This document shows positions 24,401-35,343 of a DNA stretch of 64,000 nt, piece by piece; the first letter of the stretch is position 1, and the number at the start of each line of letters is the position of its first letter. The stretch is taken from positions 45,864,372 through 45,928,371 of the forward strand of contig CM040089.1 of NCBI GenBank assembly GCA_022496805.1, written 5' to 3'. Position numbers and translations under genes: made by a program. Source of the stretch: Pohlia nutans (Eukaryota > Streptophyta > Bryopsida > Bryales > Mniaceae). The notes beneath the pieces were generated by a model that was not told the DNA's origin, did no database searches, and was given only the letters and a program-made list of their open reading frames with translations.

Positions 24401-24974
24401 TATCACTAAAATGCAGCGATCGAAGCTTGTAAAAAAACTCGAAATCCAGATTATGCTAGCTCTCGTTTTCTGATAAATTCTCTCGGTCTGCAGGTTAAAA
24501 GAAGACATTCCGGGCCGTTTAGTGCGGAAGAAAGAACCAAACCTGACTGTCACCCCAAGTACAGTACGTGGCAGCGGACTGAATGGTAATGCCCTTCTCC
24601 CGCTCCAGGTCCATGGAATCCATCTTCGCCCCGACGCCATCCTTGCCGCGCACCTCATGAATCTCGTGAATCTTGCCCGTGTAAAACAGCACCCGCTCCG
24701 TGAGCGTGGTTTTGCCCGAATCAATATGCGCCGAGATTCCGATGTTGCGGATTTTCTCCATATTGTCGCGCCATGACTGCTCGCGCGTCTCGACGGGGTT
24801 GGCAACGCCGGCGAGATGGCGTCGCAAAAGGCCGCGCGGGGTGAAATCGAAGCAGGGCCGAATGGAATGACGAGAAGCGGAGGACCAGAGGGAGGAAGCG
24901 AGGGCGGGATCGGAAGAAACGGAGAGGGAAGAGCGCGCGAGGGCCAGAAGACGAGCCGTGGTGGCCCGCGCCAT
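18409..24974 (-). CDS. Elongation factor G, mitochondrial (mEF-G1), 18 exons
   Basis: A GTPase that drives ribosome translocation in mitochondrial translation. I resolved 18 exons with GT/AG borders, all joining in frame (plus-strand positions): 24543-24974, 23705-23926, 23393-23514, 23099-23249, 22765-22836, 22349-22444, 21974-22062, 21519-21624, 21204-21374, 20960-21034, 20738-20806, 20395-20516, 20144-20269, 19744-19864, 19466-19566, 19102-19162, 18676-18729, 18409-18513. Together they are 2,295 nt (764 residues), normal for the family. The Arg/Ser/Ala-rich first ~60 residues look like a mitochondrial presequence. Motifs: G1 AHIDSGKTT (82-90), G3 DTPGH (149-153), G4 NKLD (203-206), GSAFK (about 327), and the domain II/IV signatures [30 protein letters not shown] and [14 protein letters not shown]. 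All key residues are present, so it looks functional. An inverted partial copy lies at 38676-40758. Confidence 0.96.
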
Positions 24975-25358
24975 CGCTGATCACCCTCGGGGACGCTGCA
25001 ACGAAACGCAACCTCGAAACCACGCGACCTGCAAACACAACTTCCCTCACCAAATGCAATGAAAAGAAAAGTAAAGGAGGGTTTAGGGTTTAACCCCCGC
25101 CTCACTCACTCACGCACTCACGCTCTCTCTGTCACAGGGTTGTCAACCACTTGGGCTGACAGACATATTTGAGTTTGCATAACATTGTTCACCCCTGAAA
25201 GCCTGAGGGGCATTTCACAAAACATACATGTGTTATAATATGTGCCTTCCATATGTTTGATGAACTTTGTTTCAATAGGCAAAATGTAGTGCATCATCTC
25301 TACTAATTATTCGTACGGATTAGCTTCCAAAAATAACTTTAAATGTTTTTTTATGAAT
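24975..25358 (-). promoter_or_regulatory. EF-G 5' untranslated and promoter region
   Basis: Immediately upstream (plus-strand right) of the EF-G start codon. It holds GGGTTTAGGGTTTAACCCCC (25079-25098), a telo-box-like AAACCCTA motif (reverse strand) common in plant translation genes, and CACTCACTCACGCACTC repeats. No TATA box is obvious. The link of telo boxes to ribosome-related promoters is established knowledge; its use here is inferred. Confidence 0.45.
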
Positions 25359-25935
25359 TTAACCCCTTACTGCCTAAGCGTCCATTTTTTAGACGATGTA
25401 CAGATTTCATCCAAAATTTCTCATCCGTCATACACTTTTAGCAGTGTGGAATTTTTACTGTAGATTCTATGGGAAGTTAGCTTCATGCATATGTGATCCG
25501 ATTAGAAAGGGGATGATTTGTGAAATTTTTATGCCTCATTTCATGTTGTAGTGATTCACCCAAAATTTTGAAGATTTCAGTGTTAAAATGCTCCAAAAAA
25601 AGTCAACTTATAAAATTAAGCAACCAAAAAATCTCCAAAAATCACTACACTTAGAGTATTACATTTCAACCAATCACAAAGAATTTTATCCGTAGATTGT
25701 CAATATCTTATTCGTAATTGAATTACAAAATAATTTTGAATTTCACGTTTCAAATTTTATACAAAATTATTGGTAATAGCAATCATAGATCTAACCGTAT
25801 GGATAGAATCTAAAATTCATAATGTACAACTTTTATTCATATATCAAGTTCAAAATATCCCTCTAGGTTGCATTTTATAATGCATCTTTGCAAAACTGCC
25901 GAATTTGGAGAGGGCTCTAGGCATTTAGGGGTTAA
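25359..25935. mobile_element. TTAA-flanked element, family A, inverted full-length copy
   Basis: 577 bp, in the opposite orientation to the copy at 16393. It begins TTAACCCCTTACTGCCTAAG, followed by GCGTCCATTTTTTAGACG (a short fold), and ends GGCTCTAGGCATTTAGGGGTTAA. It carries the family segments GGGGATGATTTGTGAAATTT, CACTACACTTAGAGTATTAC and TGCATTTTATAATGCATC. Confidence 0.85.
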
Positions 25936-25940
25936 AAGCA

Positions 25941-26313
25941 TTAACCTTTAAAAATTTGTATAAATTATAATTTTCACTTTTAGAGTTTAAAATTTAGCAT
26001 GATTCGTTGAAATTGGTCTGTCTATTGTAAACTTCAAAAAAGCAAAAAAAATGATGGAGGGAACATCATTGCTTTCTCCAAATAGCAAGTTTTACAACAC
26101 CAAGAGAATGTTAAGGTGATCCACTTTGAAAAATTCTCCCGTGTCGAGTTTAACTTGGATTCACATAATTCAAATTGCGTTGGAAAGTAGATTTGATGTA
26201 GTATTCAAATTTTTATTTTTATTTTTTACAAAAAATCATTTTTTTTTGTTCCAGGCAGCCCATTAGATGCAAGCAGCGACAAGAAAATGGTTTTTTGAGC
26301 GTTTAGGGGTTAA
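25941..26313. mobile_element. TTAA-flanked element, family C, copy 1
   Basis: 373 bp, starting TTAACCTTTAAAAATTTG and ending GAGCGTTTAGGGGTTAA. It matches the copy at 52240-52603 over both ends and the centre (TAACTTGGATTCACATAATTC against TAACTTGGATTGGCATGATTC). It begins only 6 bp after the family A element at 25359-25935. Confidence 0.75.
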
Positions 26314-26529
26314 ACCTTAAACTTTGTACCCCTACTGAAGTTTTGAAGATTCTTTTGGATGTTCTTGGATGTTCTTTGTTTTCACATCTTAAGTTTATTT
26401 TACTTACTTGACTCCTACTATACTCCCTCATATAATGGCAAGTTGCATCTTTCACTCTAGTTTCAAAGAAAGCTATTGTATCAAAAAAAGTCAAAAGAAG
26501 CAGTAGGATGCAAAACCCTAACCCTAATG

Positions 26530-26645
26530 TTATAGAATGGAATGTTGGGTTGGCTTGAATTTGGGCTGAATTTGGTTTGGCTTGAGTTTGGGTTGAATTT
26601 TGGTTGGCCTGAATTTGGGTTGACTTTGGGTTCGATGGATTGGGT
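26530..26645. repeat. Degenerate minisatellite (GGGTTGGCTTGAATTT type)
   Basis: About nine imperfect units built on TTGGCTTGAATTTGGGTTGA, each of about 11-12 bp or pairs thereof. Read on the minus strand it gives low-complexity Asn/Gln/Pro peptides, which are not a real gene. Confidence 0.65.
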
Positions 26646-26677
26646 TGCATGTATTTTCAAACACATAACACTCTTTA

Positions 26678-27104
26678 GGGCAGTTTACACTACGGACCAA
26701 GAGCCGTGACCAAGGAAAATGGATTAATTTTTTTGAAGTGTGACCATAGAATTACACTTTTTTTGAAGTGTGACCGTAATTTTTAAAGCCCTTTGGCCTC
26801 TCACTAAGTGTAAACCAAAGTTGGACCGGGACTTAAAAAAATAATAAAACGGCATTCCAAGCCCATGGTCTCCTCATTTGGCAATGAAAGAACCCTTTTT
26901 GCCTCTCTCACCACAAAATCCGGGGACCCTTCAACATTATCCACTAGGCCTATTTCTAGGCCTTTTGAGGACCTCAACTCCTTTGGTCACTTTTCTTTTT
27001 TCCTTGTAGTGTAAACCCAAGTCATCCCAGGACGAGTTGATGGAGCCAATTGCAGATTTTAGAGCTGCATGGGATGAGTTCTTGGTCCGTAGTGTAAACT
27101 GCCC
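26678..27104. mobile_element. Tourist-like (PIF/Harbinger-type) MITE with perfect ends
   Basis: The left end GGGCAGTTTACACTACGGAC and the right end GTCCGTAGTGTAAACTGCCC are perfect 25-bp inverted repeats (reading on to CAAGA at the left). TTTA flanks both ends (26674-26677 and 27105-27108), suggesting a target duplication. The element is 427 bp and non-coding. GGGC ends with TWA-like targets are typical of Tourist MITEs. The 4-bp duplication is slightly atypical, so the superfamily call is tentative. Confidence 0.8.
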
Positions 27105-27153
27105 TTTAGATTTATTTTTCTATTGAAAACCAACGCATCTCACCATTACATTA

Positions 27154-27692
27154 TTAAGTCTTTTCAAATTTTGTGATGCACTAATTTCAAAGATGTATTG
27201 TAAAATGTTTGATGAATAATAAAAAAAAAAAAGGAGTTGATGTACAAAACAAAGTTGTAAATATCAATGTATAGATCTCAATTGTATGGTTGGATTTATC
27301 TTGTTTTTTATTAAATTTTTTGATTAGTTTTTCAAGGTTTTCATTTGAGATTCAATTAAAAATCCCAGATTAAAAAGAAAATATTTTTTTTATAAATGAA
27401 TTTGGAATAATACGCACTATAAAATAGTATATTTTCCATTGTTTAATTCTACTTGTTTTGGAAAATTCATCTTTAAAATCTCACTTTTTGAACAAATAAT
27501 GAAATTTGACATAAACCAATTTTTTCATTTAATAAAATCACAGTATCTTATTTTGAAGATCCATATTGTACAAATGGTAGTCAACTAGCACAAGAAACAA
27601 GAGAAATTTGAATGGATGAAAAATGTTATTGGATGTAGTCAAGAAATGGCTGAGTGTTCTAGAAAACAAACACTGGCACGTTAAAGGGTTAA
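27154..27692. mobile_element. TTAA-flanked element, family B, copy 2 (inverted)
   Basis: 539 bp. The left end TTAAGTCTTTTCAAATTTTG is degraded, and the right end GGCACGTTAAAGGGTTAA is intact. The interior is the reverse complement of the 17225-17770 copy, including AAAATGTTTGATGAA near the left and TTATTTTGAAGATCCATATTG near the right. Confidence 0.72.
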
Positions 27693-28614
27693 GCTCTAAA
27701 CTTTCTACCTTTACTATAGTTTCCAACATTCTCTTCGATGCACTTGGATATTCTTAAATACTCTTGGATACTCTTTTCTTCACATCTTAAGTAAGATTTA
27801 TGTATTTGATTCTTATTGAATTCCCTCATACAATACCAACTGTCCTCTCTCACTATAGTTCCAAGAAAAGTTGTTGTATCTGTAAAAATCAATCCAAACA
27901 TCAGGGGATTTGGAATCCTAGTGTTATAAAATAATATGTTTGCGTGAGGTAATATTGGCGATGCTTCTCGAGTTTTCCTATAAAAACCACAGGATGGAAA
28001 TTGAAACACTTGCCCCAACAATGCCAATGCGGGTAAGAATTGAAAAAAAAAAATGTTGAATGGCATTGCGCCAGAAGATACCCTCCTTGACAGGCATCAC
28101 GCAATGTGAGGTCTCATTCTAAGTGGGACGAACTAATGCCCTTTTTCTCGTTGTCAGAGTCATCACATTGCGTAAGACGTTACAAGGGGCTTCTTCCTAT
28201 ACTAAATGCCTAAAAGGTTTGGACAATGCCCAAATGTATAAGTTTTTGACATTATAAAGGTGATTCTAAATCTTTTTCATATGTGTCAAACCCCTTATTG
28301 TTACATTTGTTTGCATTTTTTTTGGCATATAACAAAGTTTGGTTGTGAAAAAAAATTAACTTGAATAAATTTATAATGAAAATACCTTAAACCATCTTGC
28401 ATCCATTTTTGACATGTGGAATTGCATTCAAATTGTTTCCATGAAGTGCATTGAAACCATTTCCATACTTTTCTTTCATTGATTCAATGTGGATTTTATA
28501 GATATAGGTTTTCCTGACAAAGAGTCTATGGGATGATTGTAAAATCACCATTTTCAATTACTAATATTTATTAAAAATTCTACCTTGAAAATGCCTTCAA
28601 CTATATTGAATTAC
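27693..28614. repeat. Dispersed repeat shared with 16.3-17.1 kb and 26.3-26.5 kb
   Basis: The segment TGAATTCCCTCATACAATACC...CCTCTCTCACTATAGTTCCAAG recurs at 16975-17035 and in part at 26420-26470. It represents the unsplit form of the sequence into which the 16393-16966 element inserted. The right part (28110-28614) holds nothing I can name. Confidence 0.55.
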
Positions 28615-29496
28615 TTAACCCTTTGGAGCCCAGGGTGGTTTTGGAGAAACCACATTTTTTTGGTGTTTATTTTTAAAAACTCTCTATGTTGAAATTATAG
28701 ATAATTTCCAACGGTATCAATGTAAGCATAGTTTAATCAAATATGCGTCAGTTAAATCTTAGTAAGATTGGACCCTTAAATTAGAAGATTATAGTATGTC
28801 TTTGAATTGTATAATGTACACTCAAAAATGAGACTTTGAAAGGTGCATGTGCTACTTCAATATGAAATAGAATATGGGTAAAATTTTCAAAAACAAAAGT
28901 AGAAATGCTCATCAATGACCTATAACACCCAATTCTCTATTTTTGCACTTGGCCATATAATCATGCACTTGGCTTCCGGGCGCACTAAAAATTCAAATCG
29001 GTAGAGATTGCATGAATTATTTGGCCAAATTTTTTCTCCTACAGATTTGGTTGCAAAAGGGATAAATTGCAAATTCTTGAAAATAGTCGAGTCTTTTTTT
29101 TGAAAAAGCCATTACTTGTGCTTTGAATATTTTCAAATTGGATTCTATACGCAACAAAACTCTCCTTTGAAATTGATCTTGACACATAGTATATCAAAAA
29201 ATACAGGAGGTTGGAGTTCTCAAACAACAAGTTAAGTACACATCTTACAAAACCATATAAACATATTGTAAGCAATTAGAAGTAGCTCACAAATAGACGA
29301 ACATGCTTTAAATATGCATTTTAGTATATAAAAACACTTTATAGGTTTGCAATTTATAAGAATAGTACAAACTTTTAAATCAGTACCCTGACAACTAAAT
29401 TAGAAAATAACATACTTTCTAGTAATGTACTCATCTACTCTAGTAAGCATCTAGCAACCTCTTGTCACCCATGTCTTCAATCTGCATTGCAACATA

Positions 29497-29820
29497 TTAA
29501 AGTATGTGCAACTTTGCTTCATTTGGAATAGTGATTTGCTTCATCCGCAGGTAATTATATAGCGCCATTGTTGCATTTGTTGCTTCCTCCCTCCAAATAG
29601 CAACTCCACCATGACATTTCTTTACAATGTTATCAAAATAGATTGTCGAATCTCTTTGAACAAACTTGTCAAAACAACGAGCTGAGCGATTCACTCCCCT
29701 ATACAGAATCCATGAAATTCCATATGAACAACATCGTTGTCAACTCCAACAGGGCTTTCAAATGCACTAAGAAGAGGAGGAAAAAGAATGTGCGACCATG
29801 CACACTCAACCACCTACATA
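29497..29820 (-). pseudogene. Possible captured gene fragment in the family D element
   Basis: The minus strand gives two open stretches linked by one frameshift. One starts VVECAWSHILFPPLLSAFES and runs on through DNDVVHMEFHGF. The other is GVNRSARCFDKFVQRDSTIY followed by FDNIVKKCHGGVAIWREEAT. The composition looks protein-coding, unlike the surroundings. The W-x-x-x-L...LLSAF...GF spacing weakly recalls the region after the Sec7 domain in ARF exchange factors, but I would not rely on that. It could be transduplicated host sequence or a relic of the element's own gene. Confidence 0.3.
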
Positions 29821-29849
29821 GAAAATAAAACAAAAAAAATCATTAAACA

Positions 29850-29910
29850 TCTATCTATCTATCTATTTAGAAATAAATAAATAAAATATATAATAATAAT
29901 ATATATATAC
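29850..29910. repeat. ATCT and AT-rich microsatellite
   Basis: CATCTATCTATCTATCTATT followed by AAATA and TAATAA/TATATA runs. Confidence 0.8.
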
Positions 29911-29984
29911 TTTTTGCGGGTCGCTAATGATACATAGTCGCCCCTTTACTTTCTTCCTTTCGTAAAAAAAACATGCATATGTTC

Positions 29985-30430
29985 TTGCATAGTCTCTCGT
30001 AGCCGCCTCAAGAGTATATAAAGTGGCCATGGGAGGATGGTAGAACACATTTGTGTTGTCTTGAGGAGAGAATATAATGGGATTTGCGCACGTGGACTCT
30101 CAACCCCTGAAATCCCGAAAAAAAAGGATTTATTTATTATTTATTTTGGGCGTGGCGAAGGGGCTGAGAGTATGCGGCAGTGCACCCTCCGTCCTACAGC
30201 TCTCAAGAGAACATAAATATGTTCTTCCATACCCTCTCATAGCTACCTCGTGAGTATGTAAGGCCGTCATAGGAGCATGGGAGAACATATTTATGTTCTC
30301 TTGAGGAGAGAATAGAATGGGGTCCACGCGCGTAGACCTTCAGCCCCTGAAATCCCGGGAATTTCGGAAAAAAAGGGATTTTATTTATTTATATATTTTT
30401 TAAGGCGTGGCGGAGGGGCTAAGGGTACCC
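29985..30430. repeat. Tandem duplication of ~265 bp
   Basis: Two diverged copies. Each runs from CTCTCGTAGCCGCCTC (or CTCTCATAGCTACCTC) through TTGAGGAGAGAATA and CAACCCCTGAAATCCCG (or CAGCCCCTGAAATCCCG) to GGCGTGGCGAAGGGGCT or GGCGTGGCGGAGGGGCT. The second copy also holds an inverted pair AGAACATAAATATGTTCT / AGAACATATTTATGTTCT. Confidence 0.7.
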
Positions 30431-31304
30431 AACATTCGAATGTCATTTTGAAAGATGGAGGAAGGAGCCACGCAGCCTTTTGTACTTTTTGGCACACAAA
30501 AAAAGAAATAATAAAACGGAAAATCAAAAAAAATAAATGAATTTCTTCTCCCATACACCCTGGCAACGGTGTTATAATGTCTTACTCTATTCATGATTTG
30601 TAATAGATTTTAAATAGTTAATCTAGCAATTTTAAAAATGAAGGAATTTCAATTTTCTGTTATGAAAAATTTGAAATATTAGTCTTTTATTGCAATATAC
30701 TACAAAGAAAGAAATTGATGTTTTGTCGTCAATTTTTTTTTGAGAATTTTTTTTAGCGCAATTAGGTCCGGAAATGATTGCACTTGGCCAAGTGCAAAAA
30801 TAAAGAATTGGGTGTTTTCTATGTGGTATTTCTTGCGATTGGAAGTTTGCTATCTTGTTTTATATTTTTTGGATTGTGTTCTTTTGTTCATGTTCTATTA
30901 GTGTATGTATTCCGATCTTGATCAATGTAAAAACTCTTTTCATATTTCGACGTATAAATCCTTGTTCTAAAACGTATATGGATAAAGCACTCTCACTTAC
31001 AAAATGCACAATAATTATATGTGAGTCCGTTCTTGGCATGAAAGATTGCAAAGCAGAGGTATTGACATAGGTCATTGATGAATAACTTTACTTTCATTTT
31101 TGAAAATTTAACCCAAATTCTATTTCACTTTGAAGTTGCTATAATCTTCCAATTCAAGGGTCCGATCTTACCAAGACTTAACCGACACGTGTTTGATTAA
31201 ATATGCTTACATTTACATGCTTAAACACTATTAATAATATCATGAATTTCAACAAAGAGTTTTTAAAGATATCCCCATGCAAAACCACCCTACGCTTTAA
31301 AGGG

Positions 31305-31860
31305 TTAACTCTTGAACGCTTTGGGCACTGTAGTTGGGTTCACTGGTTTTTACTGGGTTTTTCCACTATGATTGATACTGCCAGAAATAGAATGGATTCA
31401 ATTAGAAAGTTATTGTTCAATTGTATTCTCAATTGGAGTGCAAGCATTTTGCCAAAATTAGAGAATCATTCAATGGTGGGATTGGAAGATTATAGTATGT
31501 CTTTGAACCATATAATGCACACTCAAAAATGAGATTTTGGAGGATGTGTGACTTCAAAGTTAAATAGAATTTGGGTAAAAATTTCTAAAATGAAAATAAA
31601 GATGTTCTGCAATGACCTATGTCAACACCTCTCCGTTGCAATCTTTCATGTTAAGAATGGACTCACACATAATTATTGTGAACTTTATAAGTGAGAGTGA
31701 CTTATCTATGTACAGTTTAGGACATAAATTTATGCGTTAAAATATGAAAGTAGTTAGTACATGGATCAAGATCGGAATACATATACTAATGGAACATGAA
31801 CAATAACACAATCCAAAAAAATAAAATAAGATAACAAACTTCCAAACACAAGAAATACCG
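31305..31860. mobile_element. Family D TTAA-ended arm adjoining the large element
   Basis: It shares the TTAA at 31305-31308 with the preceding element (TTAACTCTTGAACGCTTTGG). From 31480 it matches the family D arm: GATTATAGTATGTCTTTGAA, ACACTCAAAAATGAGATTTT, CACATAATTATTGTGAA. The far end was not identified. Confidence 0.5.
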
Positions 31861-32689
31861 CATAATACATGTGTTGTATTTTTAAGTATTTACTGTGTTT
31901 TCAAGTAATTATAGTATTTTTAGATTTTGTTCATAGTTATTTTGATAGTTGCACAACTCCAAAATGAAATTTTCTTTTTCTAGAAGATATATTACAACGC
32001 TCATCATATGAACATCACAATTGATTCACGCCAGCTTCAAAGAAATAGCACGAACAATGAAATTAAACACTCATTTTGACCCAAGAGTAATTTCAAATTT
32101 CATGCACTTGCAAAGGTATTACTTTGATGAGTAATAAAAGAAAAAACTAACTTGATTTTTGAGATTGTTGTAAAAAAAACTAAGAAAAATAATTTAATAT
32201 CTAAAATCAGATCTAGGGACATCCATAATAATTGTGAATAAATATAGGGATAGCTAACACTTTACAACTGAACAAACCAAAGACACAAGATTTATACCAC
32301 CACCCACAATGATCCCCCTTGTCTAAATATCCATAATAGAATGCAATCTAGAAAAAGACATAAATACAAATAAAAGTACCATCCAAACACAAAACAAAAT
32401 AACCCACATATACGATGACTGTGGTAAAGATGTCATTACCATTATAACCAACAGACTGAAATGGCTATAGCAACAATACAAATACAATTACAGCACACAC
32501 GGCCTAGTACCGCCCTCACAACCATTTGAAACAGAAATTGTTTGGCTCTATCAAAAATATAAATATAGTGAACCCACAAAAAAGAACTACTAAAAGATTC
32601 ACAACACATTTTACCAACCAACATACTAGACTCTCATAAAAAGCTTTAAAACTACCCACTCTTACTTCTCTTCAACAGTAACATGCTCG
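31861..32689. other. AT-rich stretch, no gene recognised
   Basis: No coding signal. Sequence becomes A/C-rich towards 32690, where the LINE-like block begins; it may be a decayed upstream part of that element. Confidence 0.35.
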
Positions 32690-34400
32690 AAAAAAATTAC
32701 ACAATTTTACTCCCCATTCACAAAAGATAAAATCTTTGGTTCACTCGGCACAACCTTTTAATACAAATGGAAAGGTATTGGAAACGCCCACCCAAATAAC
32801 GAAGAAACAACGAAACAAACAATACACTGGGCACGCCTAGTAGCAAAACATGACCCAAACACCATCACCATTATAACAATGTCGGACATCAATTAGTACC
32901 AAACCTTCTCGCCACATATTGGACCTTTTCGAAACACACACGTTATGGCACACTTTGTTGCAGACACCATTACATATGAAGAACCAACAAGACCTCTAGA
33001 ACTGAACAAACCATGAACAAAATTGCTCGCAATACATATCTTTTGTATTCACTACCAAAACCATAGCATAGGCACAACTAGCCTAATAAACACAACAATT
33101 GAAAATCTACAAATATCACAACACTACATACAAGGTGTCCCACCTATACTTCCTAATACACCCGTTAACAAAAGTACCAAATGGAACAAATTAATATACC
33201 CACCCTTTATTAACACACAAACCACGGACACAATGCCAATACCAAGCTATGAAATTAATACTACATTAAAATTCCCGCCACAATATAGCTACTATACTGA
33301 TGAATCCTTCTTACCACCAAAAGAAGATGACGATGGACATTGGAAAAAAGAAAAAGCGGAATACAGAATTTACAATCCATCAAAAGCAGAAATACAAATA
33401 TCAAAAAGGCTACCAAGCCTACAAACAAGCTTTAGAGCCAAACTAATTGCCATACATGAAACACTTACATTAATCACCACCAAATACTCAAATGAACCGG
33501 CACACATCTTTAGGAATTGCCTCAATTGCCTATATGTATTAAATACATAACTAAAACACCCAACTCAACATAATAACCACGCCAAGAAAACCATACTAAC
33601 AAATATAGTAGAGATGCTAAAAAAACGCACACAACCTACCACATTATACAAGGTTAAAGCACACGCTAAAATTGACGGAAATGAACAAGCATACCAACTA
33701 GCAAAAGACGGTACCAAAAAAAGAAACATGGCTACATATTCTCCTCCTATGCAACTAACACCACATACATGCCCTTAGAACAAAAAGACACAACAAAGCA
33801 GTATAGGAACCAAGAAAAATAATCCTATCTTCGAACAAATCAAGGTGCTACACTCTCATGAATGCATGCAGGCAAATTTAACAACAATTCACAAGAAAAT
33901 ACAGTACCCCCATGGCTACTACCATGCACATGTGGACACCTAAGATGTCATTGTAACGCCAAATTTAAACCAGACATTTTATGCATCAAAAGCCTTCCAT
34001 ACCAAAGTGTCCCACCGCTAAATCCCACAGATAATTTCACAGTACAATTTATTGAATTCACCTACACGAATGACAGATTCTCACCAGAAACAATAGGCAA
34101 TAAAATACTAAAATATAAACCATTAATTAATAGTATCATTAAAAAAGGATGGAAAGTGAATCCACTCATAGTCATTACGGCCGGAGCTAGAGGAACTACA
34201 CACGCTCCCTCAATGAAGCAATTCGAAACAAAATTCAATCTTTGTGAAACCTCCATAAAACACACATTCAAAGCAATAAATACTATTGCTATACAATATG
34301 CCGGATCAATCCTTCTACATAAAAGATGAATAGAAAACAACCAACCACTACCAACAGAATAAGAATATACAAAACTAAAAAGGGAGGTAGTGGTGAAAAC
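32690..34400 (+). pseudogene. LINE ORF2, 3' half: unknown domain, RNase H, C-terminal endonuclease-like domain
   Basis: A single A/C-biased frame can be followed with at least five nonsense codons and one frameshift. Order: (1) about 32745-33150, beginning FGSLGTTF and including HVMAHFVADTITYEEPTRPL and AIHIFCIHYQ, not recognised; (2) RNase H at about 33285-33720, with YYTDESF, LPSLQTSFRAKLIAIHETL, the HIFRNCLNCLYVLNT strand and the final KVKAHAKIDGNEQAYQLAK; (3) 33862-34329, a Cys-rich CTCGHLRCHC, then KPDILCIKSLPYQ, FTVQFIEFTYTNDRF and KILKYKPLI. Part 3 has the layout of the restriction-like endonuclease of some non-LTR elements (D...E-x-T...K-x-x-K-Y). The reverse transcriptase is not in this copy. 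Confidence 0.7.
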
Positions 34401-35261
34401 CACTATTTACTCTTTTGATCACTAGCTCAATGCAAGCACTTATCTTAGGGGTAAAGATAAGGCCAACTGGTTGGTACAAATTTCCCGCTATAATAACTCA
34501 CTAGTAGCACCAAGTCATGTTTATCACACCACTGCTCAAATGGACCCAACGTGAATGAAACCTAGACCACGCAAATGTGACACATCGCCCTTTACCAAAC
34601 AACCAAAGAACACATGACTTGGCGATACTACTAAACACAAAAACATACCTTTTACTCAAATAAATCTCCAACCTTCAGCCTTTATTGTATATTTGTTACT
34701 ACAGTGTCCATTCCCAAAAGGGGAGAGTAGTTTTGTTCTAATGGCCCTTTGTCTGATGGGCACTGGGTCATTGACATTACGAACGGACACTTTATTCACG
34801 CCGGCCTCCGAAAGAGAATCGGAGTTTCTATAAAGTACAAGCACCATAAACTGTTAGGTACCAATTGTGGTCACCTATAAAAGCACCTCTTTCAACTTCA
34901 AGAGTTCCCAATCTAGTTATCACAAGCATTAATTATGAATACCAAGTTAGCAATCTGATTGGACTAGAAATGAAAAACAGTCATTGGTACACCTACTAAC
35001 ATCAATAGTGGTCTATGCATATTAAATTTGAAAATTTATAACAAAATCATACATTGTGAAAAAATTACTTAATAATTGAGATTGGTTATTAAACCCAAAG
35101 TTTTATGTGCTGCAATTTTTTATCATCGAAAATCAGCTCTCCATGTAGGTTGAAATGCTTAAACTGTCGACAACTGTACCCCTTACCTTATATATAGGGA
35201 TAGCTATCCTATATATCAAGTTTGAACTCTTGCTCTTCAACGTTGTCATGCATGCTGCAGT
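34401..35261. other. Probable LINE 3' untranslated tail and intergenic sequence
   Basis: The first ~450 bp contain no coding signal and may be the element's 3' region. No poly-A tail or target duplication could be fixed. The remainder is AT-rich. Confidence 0.3.
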
Positions 35262-35343
35262 TAACATCCCTCTTAGTTACATTTTATAAGACATCTTTGA
35301 AATTTTCCAAATCTGGGGAAGGGTGAGGACATTTAGGGTTTAA
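35262..35343. mobile_element. Terminal fragment of TTAA family A
   Basis: ATCCCTCTTAGTTACATTTT, then TAAGACATCTTTGAAATTTT and GTGAGGACATTTAGGGTTTAA, is the reverse complement of the left end of the 7340-7841 copy. The rest of the element is absent. Confidence 0.65.

Larger units (their letters stand above)
28615..31308. mobile_element. Large TTAA-flanked element, family D, with ~500-bp inverted ends
   Basis: 2,694 bp. The left end is TTAACCCTTTGGAGCCCAGG and the right end is GCTTTAAAGGGTTAA, inside long diverged inverted arms. Left-arm features (AAACTCTCTATGTTGAAATT, TCAAATATGCGTCAGTTAAA, CAATTCTCTATTTTTGCACTTGG) recur in reverse in the right arm. The interior holds a possible gene fragment (29497-29820), a tandem duplication and simple repeats. 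No transposase is visible, so it is non-autonomous or eroded. Related arms lie at 31305-31860 and 46148-46700. Confidence 0.7.

Noticed and set aside
24188..25105. Minus-strand open frame of 305 codons over EF-G exon 1
   Set aside because: It is an alternative frame of the EF-G first exon, intron and leader. The real frame carries the GTPase motifs and correct splice phases.
26303..26666. Asn/Gln-rich minus-strand proteins
   Set aside because: Generated by the GGGTTGGCTTGAATTT minisatellite, with no start context or homology.
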